Positions 22,781-33,791 of a stretch of DNA of 64,000 nucleotides are shown piece by piece. The stretch comes from Providencia alcalifaciens DSM 30120 (GTDB lineage Bacteria > Pseudomonadota > Gammaproteobacteria > Enterobacterales > Enterobacteriaceae), in the NCBI RefSeq assembly GCF_000173415.1, contig NZ_ABXW01000045.1:1-64000 (forward strand), in the 5' to 3' direction. The notes beneath the pieces are model-generated. The model was not told the DNA's origin, did not search any database, and was given only the letters and a program-made list of their open reading frames with translations. The translations under genes and the position numbers were made by a program. Each line of letters starts with the position of its first letter. Position 1 is the first letter of the stretch.

Positions 22781-23911
22781 ATGAGTCAAATACTTGGTCG
22801 TTCACTATTATCACCTAGCTTAATTTCACACTTCTACCAAGAAAGCCTGTGTAATAATTTAAAATCTACATTATTCCATATCAATGACATTATGAGCCGC
22901 ACTTATACACATGAAGATGCGAGTTATCAACGTCAGTTATTATCTAGCGCTTGTAATATAACGGGAGGAACCTACAATCGCCTGATCCGCGATGCACAGC
23001 AACGCGTAGAAAACTACACACATAATCACTCTAGCCTACCGATTTGTCGCCGCGAAGAAATGCCTGCCGATGAGCATATGGCACATAGCGATTTTGCAAT
23101 CATCATGCGAGAGGAGGATAAGGTAGCGCCAACCGAGCCAGCCCATCGCGTATTTGACGCCATTGGACTGATCCGCTCATTCCTCAAGGAGAAACTCAAT
23201 ATTGATCAGATGTTTGGTTGTGATGCTGATATCAATGCGGTTATCCATTATGATAAAAACTACGCCAATGCATTTTGGAATTCTCAAGCTATTTTCTTTG
23301 GGGATGGTGATGGAACAGTTTTTGGTCCCTTCTACAACGATATTGATATAATCGCTCACGAGCTTGCACATGGATTTATTAGCTCCCAGGCTGATTTTGA
23401 CTATGTTGACCAATCCGGCGCATTAAATGAATCTGTTGCTGACGTATTAGGTATCATGGTGAAGCAATATGTTCAAAAACAAACCGCGGAGCAATCTAAC
23501 TGGTTACTGGGTGAAAAATTATTCATCGACAAGAAAAAAGGACCTGCTTTACGCTCAATGAAAGCGCCGGGAACCGCCTACTATTTCACAAAATCAAACC
23601 AAGACCCACAAGTCGGCCATATGGATCAATACCGAAATTTACCACGATATGTTGATAATGGTGGTGTTCATATCAATTCAGGTATTCCAAACAAAGCCTT
23701 CTATTTATTGGCAACAAAACTGGGAGGATACTCTTGGGAAGTTGCAGGCAAAATATGGGTGGCGGCAGTCTCTGATCCTAGCGTGTCAAATACTGCGACA
23801 TTTATTGAATTTGCTAATGCCACAGTCCGTTCAGCAAAAAATCTCTTTGATGAGAAAATTGAATTGGCAACTCGCCAAAGCTGGTTGGATGTAGGATTAA
23901 AATTAAACTAA
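22781..23911 (+). CDS. Protealysin-like M4 family zinc metalloprotease
   Basis: This thermolysin-family protease (376 aa) has the zinc motif HELAH (residues 193-197), the third zinc ligand in GALNESVAD (E217) and the catalytic histidine region GGVHINSGI. The N-terminal part (about 1-50) is a short propeptide without a signal peptide, as in protealysin of Serratia, and unlike secreted thermolysins. It therefore probably stays inside the cell or leaves by a non-Sec route. E. coli lacks the gene here. In many bacteria such genes are followed by the inhibitor emfourin; here rluF converges right after, with no inhibitor gene. Confidence 0.9.
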   Translation: MSQILGRSLLSPSLISHFYQESLCNNLKSTLFHINDIMSRTYTHEDASYQRQLLSSACNITGGTYNRLIRDAQQRVENYTHNHSSLPICRREEMPADEHMAHSDFAIIMREEDKVAPTEPAHRVFDAIGLIRSFLKEKLNIDQMFGCDADINAVIHYDKNYANAFWNSQAIFFGDGDGTVFGPFYNDIDIIAHELAHGFISSQADFDYVDQSGALNESVADVLGIMVKQYVQKQTAEQSNWLLGEKLFIDKKKGPALRSMKAPGTAYYFTKSNQDPQVGHMDQYRNLPRYVDNGGVHINSGIPNKAFYLLATKLGGYSWEVAGKIWVAAVSDPSVSNTATFIEFANATVRSAKNLFDEKIELATRQSWLDVGLKLN

Positions 23912-23976
23912 GTTCTAATTTGTGATTTATCGATTATTGTCGGCCCACAGAGAGGCTGACTTTTACCTAACATAAT

Positions 23977-24023
23977 AAAAAAGGTCAAGAATGCAGTTAA
24001 TTCACTTATTCTCAACCTTTTTT
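23977..24023. terminator. Bidirectional terminator between protease and rluF
   Basis: AAAAAAGGT (23977-23985) pairs with ACCTTTTTT ending at 24023, and AAGAAT/ATTCT extends the stem imperfectly. A and T runs on both sides allow termination of both convergent genes. Confidence 0.75.
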
Positions 24024-24038
24024 CACTTCTGAATTCAA

Positions 24039-24917
24039 TTAACGTTTTTTCTTTTTACGTCCAGGCTGGGTAAATTTCTTTTTCGGTGGTTCTGCATTTA
24101 CCTTAGGTTTTTGACTACCTGAGCCTTGTTTTCCCGATGACTTGTTATTACTGGCACGTGCTTGAGGTTTTGCAGCTTTTTTCGGTTTAACATCCGATTC
24201 TGATTTTTCAATCAGATTAAACAATTCAATAAGCTCATCATCCGTCAAATCACGCCATTCACCCACAGGAATGCCTGTCAGTCTCACATTCATGATCCGC
24301 ACACGCTCTAGCTTAGTGACTTCATAACCAAAATGCTCTGTCATACGACGAATTTGACGGTTTAAACCTTGGACTAACGTAATACGGAAAACAAAAGGGG
24401 CTTCTTTTTTGACCTTACATTTCTTAGTCATCGTTCCTAAGATAGGCACTCCGGCACCCATACCGCGAATAAACTCATCCGTCACAGGTTTATTGACGGT
24501 GACAATATATTCTTTCTCGTGGTCATTGCCAGCTCGTAAAATTTTATTCACCAAGTCACCGTGGTTCGTCAGGAATATCAACCCTTGGGAATCTTTATCT
24601 AAGCGACCAATTGGGAAGATACGAGTGCTGTGATTGACATAATCCACAATGTTGTCTTTTTCGCCGCTTTCCGTAGTACTCACGATCCCAACCGGCTTAT
24701 TTAAGGCAATTAACACTAAATCTTCTTCATTGCGCGGCTCAATCAGCTGCCCATTAACCTTCACCACGTCTCCAGCAGAAACTTGGTCGCCGATCCCTGC
24801 ACGTTTACCGTTAATAAAAACATGACCTTGCTCGATATAACGGTCAGCCTCACGTCTAGAGCAGATACCGCTCTCGCTAATGTATTTATTCAGGCGTGTG
24901 GTTGAATTGATTTCCAT
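24039..24917 (-). CDS. rluF: 23S rRNA pseudouridine(2604) synthase RluF
   Basis: RluF (292 aa) makes pseudouridine 2604 in 23S rRNA. An N-terminal S4 RNA-binding domain ([21 protein letters not shown]) precedes the catalytic domain with the aspartate in [19 protein letters not shown]. The first 245 residues match E. coli RluF very closely. The C-terminal 50 residues are a lysine-rich, low-complexity tail likely to bind RNA. It is divergent from E. coli placement, where rluF is elsewhere on the chromosome. Confidence 0.95.
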   Translation of the reverse strand: MEINSTTRLNKYISESGICSRREADRYIEQGHVFINGKRAGIGDQVSAGDVVKVNGQLIEPRNEEDLVLIALNKPVGIVSTTESGEKDNIVDYVNHSTRIFPIGRLDKDSQGLIFLTNHGDLVNKILRAGNDHEKEYIVTVNKPVTDEFIRGMGAGVPILGTMTKKCKVKKEAPFVFRITLVQGLNRQIRRMTEHFGYEVTKLERVRIMNVRLTGIPVGEWRDLTDDELIELFNLIEKSESDVKPKKAAKPQARASNNKSSGKQGSGSQKPKVNAEPPKKKFTQPGRKKKKR

Positions 24918-24982
24918 GGTTTTCCTCAGTCATTAAAACAACGTTAATTTTTAGGGCTGTGGGAGTGCCGATTATTAATAAG

Positions 24983-25017
24983 AAAAAGCCGTAACAACAC
25001 ATTTACGTTACGGCTTT
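24983..25017 (-). terminator. Terminator of der
   Basis: AAGCCGTAAC (24986-24995) and GTTACGGCTT (25007-25016) form a perfect 10-bp stem. On the minus strand TTTC follows. It lies about 30 bases after the der stop codon. Confidence 0.88.
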
Positions 25018-25046
25018 GGTCTGTTTATCGCGCGAACAGTTCGCTA

Positions 25047-26525
25047 TTAACGCTTTTTCAAATGCTGCATTAAGCGTTTACGTTTACGTAGCTGAGTTGG
25101 CGTCAATTTGTTTTTCTTATCCGCATATGGGTTTTCACCCTCTTTGAATAGAATACGAATTGGCGTTCCCATCACATTTAATGAACGGCGGAAATAGTTC
25201 ATTAAATAGCGCTTATAGCTATCGGGTAAATCAGAGACTTGGTTACCGTGGATCACTACGATTGGCGGGTTATGACCCCCAGCATGGGCGTATTTCATTT
25301 TCACACGGCGACCACGAATCAGTGGTGGCTGGTGCTCATCTTCTGCCATTTTCATGATACGGGTTAACAGTGCAGTACCGACGCGACGAGTTGCTGACTC
25401 ATAAGCTTCTTGTACCGATTCAAACAAGTTACCGACACCACTGCCATGCAATGCAGAGATAAAGTGAATACGTGCAAAGTCCACAAACCCAAGACGTAGC
25501 TCCAGCATATCTTTAACGTGCTCGCGATCTTCAGGTTTCATTCCATCCCATTTATTCACTGCAATAACCAGTGAACGACCTGCGTTCAAGATAAAACCTA
25601 ACAGGGAAAGATCTTGGTCAGAAATACCTTCACGCGCATCGATGACCAGAAGTACAACGTTCGCATCTTCAATCGCTTGCAGCGTTTTGATCACCGAGAA
25701 TTTTTCAACCGTTTCGGTGACTTTACCACGCTTACGAACCCCAGCAGTGTCGATGAGAATATATTCACGCTCATCACGCTCCATTGGGATATAAATACTG
25801 TCACGGGTCGTCCCCGGCATATCAAAGACAACAACGCGATCTTCACCTAAAATACGGTTCGTCAGCGTTGATTTACCCACATTTGGGCGTCCGACAATCG
25901 CCAGTTTAATCGGTAACGTAGAGGGATCGAAATCGTCTTCATCTTCTTCAGAAAGTTCACCTTCCGCTTCAAGCTCCGCCCAATAAGCTGCGTTAGCTTC
26001 TTCGTCGGTGAGTTCAATTTCTTCGTCTTCAACCTCAATGAAAGGTTTTAAAGAGTGCTCAATTAGCTGAGTTACACCACGACCATGAGATGCGGCGATC
26101 GGGTAGATTTCCCCCAGACCCAGTGAATAAAAATCACCAACAACGATATTGGCATCAATACCATCAGTCTTGTTGGCAACTAAATAGGTTTTTTTCTTGC
26201 GGCTGCGTAAGTGTTTAGCGATGCCTTCATCCGCAGGCATTAATCCCGCTCTGGCATCTACCATAAAGAGGACAACATCAGCTTCTTCAATCGCTTGGAG
26301 CGACTGTGCCGCCATGTGGGTTTCTACGCCCTCTTCTGTACCATCGATACCACCCGTGTCGATAATAATAAATTCGTGCCCTTCAACTTCTGCACGACCA
26401 TATTTACGATCACGAGTCAGACCGGGAAAGTCCGCTACAAGTGCGTCACGGGTACGGGTTAATCGATTAAATAACGTGGATTTTCCTACGTTTGGACGCC
26501 CAACCAGCGCTACGACGGGTATCAT
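25047..26525 (-). CDS. der: Ribosome assembly GTPase Der (EngA)
   Basis: Der (492 aa) is an essential GTPase of 50S ribosomal subunit assembly with two GTP-binding domains in tandem. The first P-loop is GRPNVGKST near residue 8, and the second is GRPNVGKST near residue 211; DTAG and NKWD-type motifs follow each. A KH-like domain closes the protein, ending in a lysine/arginine-rich tail. An acidic linker ([11 protein letters not shown] region) joins the G domains. The ATG at 26525 gives the E. coli-like start MIPVVALVG. Confidence 0.98.
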   Translation of the reverse strand: MIPVVALVGRPNVGKSTLFNRLTRTRDALVADFPGLTRDRKYGRAEVEGHEFIIIDTGGIDGTEEGVETHMAAQSLQAIEEADVVLFMVDARAGLMPADEGIAKHLRSRKKKTYLVANKTDGIDANIVVGDFYSLGLGEIYPIAASHGRGVTQLIEHSLKPFIEVEDEEIELTDEEANAAYWAELEAEGELSEEDEDDFDPSTLPIKLAIVGRPNVGKSTLTNRILGEDRVVVFDMPGTTRDSIYIPMERDEREYILIDTAGVRKRGKVTETVEKFSVIKTLQAIEDANVVLLVIDAREGISDQDLSLLGFILNAGRSLVIAVNKWDGMKPEDREHVKDMLELRLGFVDFARIHFISALHGSGVGNLFESVQEAYESATRRVGTALLTRIMKMAEDEHQPPLIRGRRVKMKYAHAGGHNPPIVVIHGNQVSDLPDSYKRYLMNYFRRSLNVMGTPIRILFKEGENPYADKKNKLTPTQLRKRKRLMQHLKKR

Positions 26526-26583
26526 TCTTAAGTGCCTCACAACTTTAATTAACTAATAGAATTCTGAGGCTTAAACTCAGAAA

Positions 26584-26622
26584 ACAAAAAAACGAAACGG
26601 CCCCTGTATTCAGGAACCGTTT
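26584..26622 (-). terminator. Terminator between bamB and der
   Basis: AAACGG (26595-26600) pairs with CCGTTT (26617-26622) and CCTG/CAGG extends the stem. The minus strand then runs CGTTTTTTTG. It lies between bamB and der, so der may also need its own promoter or readthrough. Confidence 0.8.
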
Positions 26623-26655
26623 ATTTTATCGATAAATTGTCTGCTTGTCAGGAAA

Positions 26656-27828
26656 TTAACGTGTTAACAGGTAAACTGTTCCGTTTCTTGCCTGAACCAT
26701 CAGTTTATCACTTGCAATGACAGGACGGCTGTGGATCCCTGAACTGTTCAATTTATTCTGTGCCACAAATCCGCCAGTGCTGGTATCTAGCCAGTGTAAG
26801 TAACCTTCTTTGTCACCCACAACGATGTAGCCATTATAAACTTCTGGTGCCGATAATCCGCGGTTAAGCAGCTGGTCTTGAGTCCATAACGTCACACCAT
26901 CACTCTTACGAACAGAAAGAACGCGATCCGTTTGGTCAACTAAATATAAGTTATCACCCGATAACACCATGTCGTTGATAGAACCCAAATCACGTTTCCA
27001 CAACATCTGACCGGAACGCATATCTAACGCAGCTAATGTGCCGTTGTAAGCAATTGCATACACTTTGCCATCATCAATAACTGGCGTCATGTCCACATCA
27101 TTCAAACGACCAATTTCTGTTGAGCTGGTGACTTGAGAGATACGTTGCTGCCAAATCAGCTGACCTTGAGACAACAGAACCGCACTAACTCGACCATTAT
27201 CACCACCAACAATAGCGGCACCAAATGCAACCGCAGGCGCAGACTCACCACGTAATGAAAGCGATGGAGTGTCCATATTCACAGTCCACTTAATCGCGCC
27301 AGTCGCGGTATCCAGTGCCTGTAATTGACCATTGCTAGTGTGGATGATAACCATATCGCCATTAACGACTGGTTTGGATAGGGCTTCGCCCGCCACTTCC
27401 ACATCCCATAGCACTTCACCGTTTTCTTTATTCAGCGCGATAACTGTACCACGCTCAGTGCCGATGAAAATTTTGTCATCATAGATGGTCAAACCACCAG
27501 ACAGTAACGCAGATAAATTGGCAGAAAGAAAACCAGTACGTTTCGATAAATCGACAGACCACAGCTCTTTGCCGCTTTCAAGCTCAAGCGCTTTAACTAA
27601 ACCTTTGCGATCCGCAGCATAAACTGCCGAGCCATCCCATGCTGGAGAGAGTTCAGAATAGAACTGCTCAACACCATTACCAATGGACTTATCCCAAACA
27701 ATTGAAGGTGTAAATTGATTCTCAACCTGTGGTAATGGCGCCATCACAATAGAATCAGTTTCGCTGGAACAACCGGCAAGTAAAGCTGAAGCAACCAGGC
27801 CTACCAAAAGAGTTTTGCGCAACTGCAT
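26656..27828 (-). CDS. bamB: Outer membrane assembly lipoprotein BamB
   Basis: BamB (390 aa) is a lipoprotein of the BAM complex, which inserts beta-barrel proteins into the outer membrane. The signal peptide ends in the lipobox ALLAGC. The mature part is an eight-bladed beta-propeller of PQQ-like repeats, seen as recurrent ALDTATG/ALDMRSG segments each followed by a WxxD/W-type strand. Length matches E. coli (392 aa). It lies 21 bases downstream of yfgM in the same direction. Confidence 0.97.
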   Translation of the reverse strand: MQLRKTLLVGLVASALLAGCSSETDSIVMAPLPQVENQFTPSIVWDKSIGNGVEQFYSELSPAWDGSAVYAADRKGLVKALELESGKELWSVDLSKRTGFLSANLSALLSGGLTIYDDKIFIGTERGTVIALNKENGEVLWDVEVAGEALSKPVVNGDMVIIHTSNGQLQALDTATGAIKWTVNMDTPSLSLRGESAPAVAFGAAIVGGDNGRVSAVLLSQGQLIWQQRISQVTSSTEIGRLNDVDMTPVIDDGKVYAIAYNGTLAALDMRSGQMLWKRDLGSINDMVLSGDNLYLVDQTDRVLSVRKSDGVTLWTQDQLLNRGLSAPEVYNGYIVVGDKEGYLHWLDTSTGGFVAQNKLNSSGIHSRPVIASDKLMVQARNGTVYLLTR

Positions 27829-27849
27829 AGTGTGTCGTTTCCTTTCTTC

Positions 27850-28473
27850 TTATGAATTAGATACGTTGTTCAATTTCAGAGTCAAAATGCCTCTGAGTGA
27901 TTGAGAACCTTCACTTTCTAACCCCTGAGTGTATGCCGCTTTAGCGCCGGATTTATCACCCTTCTGGAGTAAAGCATCCCCACGGACATCCTGTGCCGTA
28001 GCTTGCCATGACTTACCTTGAATCTTTGCAACTGAAGCAAGCGCTGCATCTGCATTACCGAGCGCAAGTTGGATACGTGCTAAACGCAGATTAATCACAT
28101 CTTGCATATCAACAGTTTTTGCTTTCGCTAATGCGTCCGTCAGTGCTTTCTCAGCACCGGCTAAATCGCCTTTATCAGCAAAAACTTGCGCCAGTTCCAG
28201 TCCAGTCATTGCACTGTAAACATCGTTAGTTTCTGCTGCAAATTTTTGCGCAGCTTGAATACCTTCAGCTGAGCCTGAACGCAGTTGTGTATTCACCACT
28301 TCGTATTTTGCTGCGCTTTCTTGCAACACATTCGACTTGTGTGATTGCCAATAGTTCCAACCAAATACACCACCGACACCAATTACCAGCCCAACAACTA
28401 ATGCAACGCCGTTATTCGCGAAAAAACGTTTGATCGCATCAACTTGATCTTGTTCGTTTGTATAGACTTCCAC
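27850..28473 (-). CDS. yfgM: YfgM family inner-membrane chaperone-associated protein
   Basis: YfgM (207 aa) has a short cytoplasmic N-terminus (MEVYTNEQDQVDAIKRFFAN), one membrane segment near residues 20-42, and a periplasmic domain of TPR-like helical repeats. In E. coli it joins PpiD at the SecYEG translocon. It sits 10 bases after hisS, in the same order as E. coli. Confidence 0.95.
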   Translation of the reverse strand: MEVYTNEQDQVDAIKRFFANNGVALVVGLVIGVGGVFGWNYWQSHKSNVLQESAAKYEVVNTQLRSGSAEGIQAAQKFAAETNDVYSAMTGLELAQVFADKGDLAGAEKALTDALAKAKTVDMQDVINLRLARIQLALGNADAALASVAKIQGKSWQATAQDVRGDALLQKGDKSGAKAAYTQGLESEGSQSLRGILTLKLNNVSNS

Positions 28474-28483
28474 TTGTCTCTCC

Positions 28484-29761
28484 TTAACCTAACAGCGCAG
28501 CGATACGCGATGCCACGAGTTGCTGTGAAATAGTTTCTTGCTCACCAGTACGTAAGTCTTTCAACGTCACTTGGCTATTGTTAATTTCGTCTTCACCTAA
28601 GATCAGGGCAATTTTCGCCCCTTGCTTATCGGCACGAGCGAGTTGTTTCTTAAAATTGCCGCCACCGTGGTTAGTCATTAAACGTAAGGTTGGTAACTCA
28701 TCACGGACTTTCTCTGCAATTAATAACGCAGCTTGTTGGCTATTTTCACCAAATGAAGCCAGATACACATCTGCAACTGAAGTGTCCGCTGTAAATTCTG
28801 GGTTCACCTCTTGTACGAGCAGAACCATACGTTCCATGCCCATAGCAAAACCCACTGCTGGCGTCGCACGACCGCCCAGTTGTTCAACTAAACCATCATA
28901 ACGACCACCAGCACAGACAGTGCCTTGTGAGCCTAACGCGGTAGTGACCCACTCAAATACTGTGCGGTTATAGTAATCTAAACCACGAACTAGGCGCTGG
29001 TTAACTCGGTATTGAATACCCGCGTTATCTAGTAACTTGCACAGACCTTCAAAGTGCTCACGGGATTCTGCATCAAGATAGTCAAACAGAGCAGGAGCAT
29101 CATTTAATAATGCTTGGATGTCTTGGTTTTTAGAATCCAAAACACGCAGAGGATTGCTATACATACGGCGTTTACAATCTTCATCCAGTTTATCTTTGTG
29201 CTGTTCAAGGAACGCCACTAATGCGTCGCGATAGTTTGCACGCGCGTCTAATGAACCGATTGAGTTAAGCTCAAGAGTCACATGCTCACTGATCCCAAGT
29301 GCACGCCACCAGCGGGCAGTCATTAAGATGACTTCAGCATCAATGTCAGGACCTGCTAGACCAAAAACCTCAGCGCCAAGTTGATGAAATTGACGATAAC
29401 GCCCCTTCTGTGGACGCTCATAGCGGAACATAGGTCCTAAATACCACAAGCGCTGTTCCTGATTGTACAGCAAACCATGCTCAATACCGGCACGGACACA
29501 ACCTGCGGTATTTTCTGGGCGCAGTGTGAGGCTCTCTTCGTTACGGTCATTGAAGGTGTACATCTCTTTTTCAACAACGTCAGTCACTTCACCAATCGCC
29601 CGACGAAATAACGGGGTCTGCTCTACAATCGGGGTACGAATTTCACTGAAACCATAACCTTGTAAGATATTTTTCAATGTTGCTTCGATTTTTTGCCACA
29701 CTCTAGTATCTGCTGGCAAATAGTCATTCATGCCGCGAATGGCTTGGATATTTTTTCCCAC
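28484..29761 (-). CDS. hisS: Histidine--tRNA ligase
   Basis: HisRS (425 aa) is a class II synthetase that charges tRNA-His. Class II motif 2 appears as [19 protein letters not shown], and the histidine-specific motifs as [15 protein letters not shown] and [14 protein letters not shown]. Length matches E. coli (424 aa). Upstream of it on the minus strand lies ispG, 214 bases away, as in E. coli. Confidence 0.98.
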   Translation of the reverse strand: MGKNIQAIRGMNDYLPADTRVWQKIEATLKNILQGYGFSEIRTPIVEQTPLFRRAIGEVTDVVEKEMYTFNDRNEESLTLRPENTAGCVRAGIEHGLLYNQEQRLWYLGPMFRYERPQKGRYRQFHQLGAEVFGLAGPDIDAEVILMTARWWRALGISEHVTLELNSIGSLDARANYRDALVAFLEQHKDKLDEDCKRRMYSNPLRVLDSKNQDIQALLNDAPALFDYLDAESREHFEGLCKLLDNAGIQYRVNQRLVRGLDYYNRTVFEWVTTALGSQGTVCAGGRYDGLVEQLGGRATPAVGFAMGMERMVLLVQEVNPEFTADTSVADVYLASFGENSQQAALLIAEKVRDELPTLRLMTNHGGGNFKKQLARADKQGAKIALILGEDEINNSQVTLKDLRTGEQETISQQLVASRIAALLG

Positions 29762-29940
29762 TTTATTTCTCTATTTTCAGAATTACATAAGGTCGATTAT
29801 AAGAGCGAAATGTCATCAGGTTCAATCAACAAACTGCAAATCCACCGAGGAATCGGGAATTATCTGTTGATTTTGGTCGCTATGGCGTAATTTTAAGAAA
29901 AAATTACCGTGATTAACACCGCTAATCACAGGCATAAATA

Positions 29941-29969
29941 GAAAAACTGACTCATGAGGAGCCAGTTTC
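29941..29969 (-). terminator. Terminator of ispG
   Basis: On the minus strand AAACTGGCTC and GAGTCAGTTT pair with one G-T and a short loop, followed by TTTC. It lies directly after the ispG stop codon, upstream of hisS. Confidence 0.7.
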
Positions 29970-29975
29970 TAATTA

Positions 29976-31097
29976 TTATTTTTCGATTTGATTAACATTT
30001 ATTCGCATGCTTTCGTCCAGCATTGCCGCTTTGGCACGAATTTTGGCTTCTAACTGGTCAATGATGTTGTCATTATCAAAACGCTCTTTTTGACGAACAC
30101 CATCTTCGTAGAATCCACTTTTGGTTTTCGCACCCGCAACACCTAAGGTAGAGACTTCCGCCTCTCCTGGACCATTCACGACACAACCGATGATAGACAC
30201 ATCCATTGGCGTAATAATATCTTCCAGTCGCTGTTCTAACGCATTCACTGTGCCAATCACATCAAATTCTTGACGTGAGCATGTTGGGCAAGCAATAAAG
30301 TTGATGCCCCGAGAACGAATACGCAATGATTTGAGGATATCAAAACCAACTTTAACTTCTTCAACGGGATCTGCAGCGAGAGAAATACGTAATGTATCCC
30401 CAATCCCTTCCGAGAGCAGCATGCCTAAACCGATAGCCGATTTCACTGAACCTGAACGTGCACCACCCGCTTCTGTGATCCCTAGATGAAGAGGTTGATC
30501 AATTTTTTGTGCCAATAAACGATAAGATCCTACCGCAAGGAAGACATCGGACGCTTTGACGCTAACCTTGAATTGGTCAAAGTTGAGCCTATCCAGAATA
30601 TCCACATGGCGCATTGCCGATTCAACTAGAGCTTCCGGCGTTGGTTCACCGTATTTCTCTTGAATATCTTTTTCTAGCGATCCCCCATTCACACCGATAC
30701 GGATCGGAATATTGTAATGGCGAGCACAATCAACAACTTGACGAATTCGTTCTTCACTGCCGATATTGCCAGGGTTGATACGTAGGCAGTCAACGCCATA
30801 TTCTGCGACTTTTAGGGCAATACGGTAGTCAAAATGGATATCAGCGACCAGAGGTACATCAACTTGCTGTTTGATGAGCTTAAAGGCTTCTGCTGCATCC
30901 ATTGTTGGAACAGATACACGCACAATGTCCACCCCAACGCGCTCAAGCGCTTTAATTTGGCGGACAGTGGCTTCAACATCAGTTGTACGGGTATTGGTCA
31001 TTGATTGAACAGCGATAGGTGCGCCGTCACCGACAGGAACATTACCTACATAAATACGCGTGGATTTACGTCTTTTGATTGGTGATTCGTTATGCAT
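29976..31097 (-). CDS. ispG: 4-hydroxy-3-methylbut-2-enyl diphosphate synthase
   Basis: IspG (373 aa) is a 4Fe-4S enzyme of the MEP isoprenoid pathway. The cluster cysteines lie in [10 protein letters not shown] and [11 protein letters not shown] near the C-terminus. The N-terminal TIM barrel ([25 protein letters not shown]) is well conserved. Length matches E. coli GcpE (372 aa). The leader contains two 13-bp direct repeats (31131-31143 and 31149-31161). Confidence 0.98.
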   Translation of the reverse strand: MHNESPIKRRKSTRIYVGNVPVGDGAPIAVQSMTNTRTTDVEATVRQIKALERVGVDIVRVSVPTMDAAEAFKLIKQQVDVPLVADIHFDYRIALKVAEYGVDCLRINPGNIGSEERIRQVVDCARHYNIPIRIGVNGGSLEKDIQEKYGEPTPEALVESAMRHVDILDRLNFDQFKVSVKASDVFLAVGSYRLLAQKIDQPLHLGITEAGGARSGSVKSAIGLGMLLSEGIGDTLRISLAADPVEEVKVGFDILKSLRIRSRGINFIACPTCSRQEFDVIGTVNALEQRLEDIITPMDVSIIGCVVNGPGEAEVSTLGVAGAKTKSGFYEDGVRQKERFDNDNIIDQLEAKIRAKAAMLDESMRINVNQIEK

Positions 31098-31273
31098 TTT
31101 AGTTTAATTCTCCGAACATCCATGTGCTCATTAATACCATGGCGCTCTTTAATATCATGGCATAGTGTATGGTCATTGCTTTAACGCGCCCCACTATACA
31201 CAAGAAAGCAAACTATAAACTATCACAAAGAGTGTTTTAGGATAGAGTTTGCTTCTTTCAATTCGTTACATTT

Positions 31274-32221
31274 TTATGCTTCTGGCAGCTTAAATTTCGC
31301 GGAACGTTTCGCTTTGATAAAGCGGCTTAAATCAACGTCTTTACCTTGGAATTGCACCGTGACATTCGCCGGAGCCCCAATATTTAAACGGTAAGGTTGC
31401 GCCCCATCAAGCTCAAGTTTATCGCCACTATTTTTCATGCCGCTGAATAACACTTTATTATTTGCGTCACGAATTTCTAACCAGCACTGACCAGAGAAAT
31501 TCAACGTTAAGCCATTGCTCGTTACTGCTGGCATATCTGCTGTTTGAGTCGCATCCGCTTGGACTCTATCAACGGAAGGGATAGTTTGTGGCGCATTCGG
31601 CAGAGGGATCGTTTTTACGCTATCTGTCTCAGTATTCGTCGTGGTTGTTTGGGCATCCGTTAAGACGGGAGCAGGCTCTGCCTGTTCGGCACTATTGTTG
31701 TTCGCAAGCGGTGCATCAACAGTGACATTGCTAACAGGCTCACTACTCGTATCTTGCTGAGTCAGCACTAAGTCATTTTGGTTAGCCATCGTCAGTAAAT
31801 CTTTTTGTTGCGCATTATGGTCTTGCCACCACCAGATACCAATCATCGCAATCAAAATAATGACGATCAACCAAGTCAATTTCATTAGCCAACCTTCACG
31901 TTTTTTGCGCTTTTTGCCTAATGAGTAACTTTGCATTGGAGAAACATTCGGGGCCTGTGCGGGAACATCACTTTTCAAGAGGGAATTGATGTCATTCTCA
32001 GGAATTCCAACCATTCTCGCATACAGACGAATATAACCACGTAAAAACGTCGGTTCAACACCCGCAGGATGAATATCTTGTTCTATTTCCTTTACCGTAC
32101 TCACTTTAAGACACAGTCGCTCCGCAACCGCTTCTTGCGTTAAACCCATGTGTTCACGCGCTCGGAATAATAATTGTCCTACAGTGAGAGAGGTTTGTTC
32201 GGTATTATTTTCGATAGTCAT
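31274..32221 (-). CDS. rodZ: Cytoskeleton protein RodZ
   Basis: RodZ (315 aa) links MreB filaments to the cell wall synthesis machinery and helps keep rod shape. The cytoplasmic N-terminus is a helix-turn-helix domain (QLLFRAREHMGLTQEAVAER). One membrane segment, LTWLIVIILIAMIGIWWW, is near residue 115. A long T/N/Q-rich periplasmic linker leads to a C-terminal beta domain starting near 240 (LTLNFSGQCWLEIRD). Order and neighbours match E. coli. Confidence 0.96.
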   Translation of the reverse strand: MTIENNTEQTSLTVGQLLFRAREHMGLTQEAVAERLCLKVSTVKEIEQDIHPAGVEPTFLRGYIRLYARMVGIPENDINSLLKSDVPAQAPNVSPMQSYSLGKKRKKREGWLMKLTWLIVIILIAMIGIWWWQDHNAQQKDLLTMANQNDLVLTQQDTSSEPVSNVTVDAPLANNNSAEQAEPAPVLTDAQTTTTNTETDSVKTIPLPNAPQTIPSVDRVQADATQTADMPAVTSNGLTLNFSGQCWLEIRDANNKVLFSGMKNSGDKLELDGAQPYRLNIGAPANVTVQFQGKDVDLSRFIKAKRSAKFKLPEA

Positions 32222-32420
32222 TTGCTGGCAACACTGTTTCCAAGTTTAATAAATATAAAGTGGATTTTACGCCACTTTACCCGTCTGCGTACGTCATAGT
32301 TTTCAACAACAATAAACATGATATGCCGCTTTAACTATTGTAGGCGAACCAGGACGTTTTGCCTAACCATAAAACGCCCTGAATCATAAGCTAACCCACT
32401 GATTAGATATTATCTATATA

Positions 32421-33620
32421 TCAGACTGATTTAACCTGGATAGGTTCCCCAGCAAGGCGTTTTTTCAAGGTTCGTTTCGTCCTATCAATCACATCACCTG
32501 CAAGCTGTCCACATGCAGCATCAATATCATCACCGCGAGTCTTGCGAACTATAGTGGTAAAACCGTATTCCATCAATACTTTAGAGAAACGGTCAATGCG
32601 GCTATTGGAGCTACGACCATAGGGTGCACCTGGGAACGGGTTCCATGGGATCAAGTTGATTTTACTCGGCGTGTTTTTCAAGCATTCCGCTAATTGGTGC
32701 GCTTGTTCAACGCTATCGTTGATATGATCAAGCATGACGTACTCGACTGTGACACGTCCCGCATTCGCATTGGATTTTGTTAAATAACGATTCACACTGG
32801 CTAAGAATGTTTCGATATTATATTTCTTATTGATTGGTACGATTTCATCACGTACATCATCTGTTGGCGCATGCAGCGAAATTGCCAGCGCCACATCAAT
32901 CATATCGCCCAGTTTATCCAACGCAGGAACAACCCCTGATGTTGAAATAGTCACTCGGCGTTTTGACAAGCCAAAACCAAAATCATCTAACATGATTTCC
33001 ATCGCAGGAACCACATTATTTAAGTTCAATAACGGCTCACCCATCCCCATCATCACCACGTTGGTGATAGGACGACGACCGCTAGACTTCAGAGAACCGA
33101 TGATTTTAGCCGCACGCCAAACTTGTCCGATGATTTCGGAAACACGTAAGTTACGGTTAAAACCTTGCTGCGCGGTAGAACAGAATTTACATTCCAGTGC
33201 ACAGCCAACTTGAGAAGAGACACACAGTGTTGCGCGATCAGCTTCAGGGATATACACCGTTTCAACCAGTTGATCACCCACTTTGATAGCCCACTTAATT
33301 GTGCCATCCGATGAACGTTGCTCATCAGCAACTTCCGGCGCACGAATTTCCGCGACTTCTTTTAATTTGGCACGAAGCACCTTGTTGATATCGGTCATTT
33401 GATCGAAATCATCGAAACAATAGTGGTAAATCCACTTCATAACTTGATCTGCACGGAAAGGCTTTTCACCGAGCTCAGCAAAAAATTCGCGCATCTGTTT
33501 ACGGTTTAAGTCCAGTAGATTGATTTTTTGATTATTTCTTTGCGGTTGATCGTTTTTTTCTGGCGTAACAGATACAGCAGAAGGAGTTGCACACTGTGCA
33601 TTAGTAGTCATATCAGACAT
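32421..33620 (-). CDS. rlmN: Dual-specificity rRNA/tRNA adenine C2-methyltransferase RlmN
   Basis: RlmN (399 aa) is a radical SAM enzyme that methylates A2503 in 23S rRNA and A37 in some tRNAs. The cluster motif CALECKFC binds 4Fe-4S. The cysteine in [10 protein letters not shown] near residue 370 forms the methyl-transfer intermediate. The core follows E. coli RlmN closely, but the first 30 residues are a longer, variable Q/N-rich extension, so the true start could be slightly downstream. Confidence 0.97.
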   Translation of the reverse strand: MSDMTTNAQCATPSAVSVTPEKNDQPQRNNQKINLLDLNRKQMREFFAELGEKPFRADQVMKWIYHYCFDDFDQMTDINKVLRAKLKEVAEIRAPEVADEQRSSDGTIKWAIKVGDQLVETVYIPEADRATLCVSSQVGCALECKFCSTAQQGFNRNLRVSEIIGQVWRAAKIIGSLKSSGRRPITNVVMMGMGEPLLNLNNVVPAMEIMLDDFGFGLSKRRVTISTSGVVPALDKLGDMIDVALAISLHAPTDDVRDEIVPINKKYNIETFLASVNRYLTKSNANAGRVTVEYVMLDHINDSVEQAHQLAECLKNTPSKINLIPWNPFPGAPYGRSSNSRIDRFSKVLMEYGFTTIVRKTRGDDIDAACGQLAGDVIDRTKRTLKKRLAGEPIQVKSV

Positions 33621-33694
33621 TGAGTTTGCCTCGTTATTACACTTTCGGCAGTGCGAAAAGCACGACGTAAAATAGGGATTGCGATTAGTCAGGA

Positions 33695-33740
33695 CGACTA
33701 AAAATAAATCACCCTGTTAACGCAATAATTAACAGGGCGA
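33695..33740 (-). terminator. Terminator of ndk
   Basis: CCCTGTTAA (33712-33720) and TTAACAGGG (33729-33737) form a perfect 9-bp stem. On the minus strand TGATTTATTTTT follows. It lies between ndk and rlmN. Confidence 0.7.
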
Positions 33741-33791
33741 CATATTGTACAAATATTATAACAATAATGCTAATGCATTATTGAGAACGCC

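Noticed and set aside
32340-32390. Hairpin downstream of rlmN as a terminator
   Set aside because: The stem (AGGACGTTTT with AAAACGCCCT) is fair, but there is no U-run on the minus strand and it lies well beyond the stop codon.
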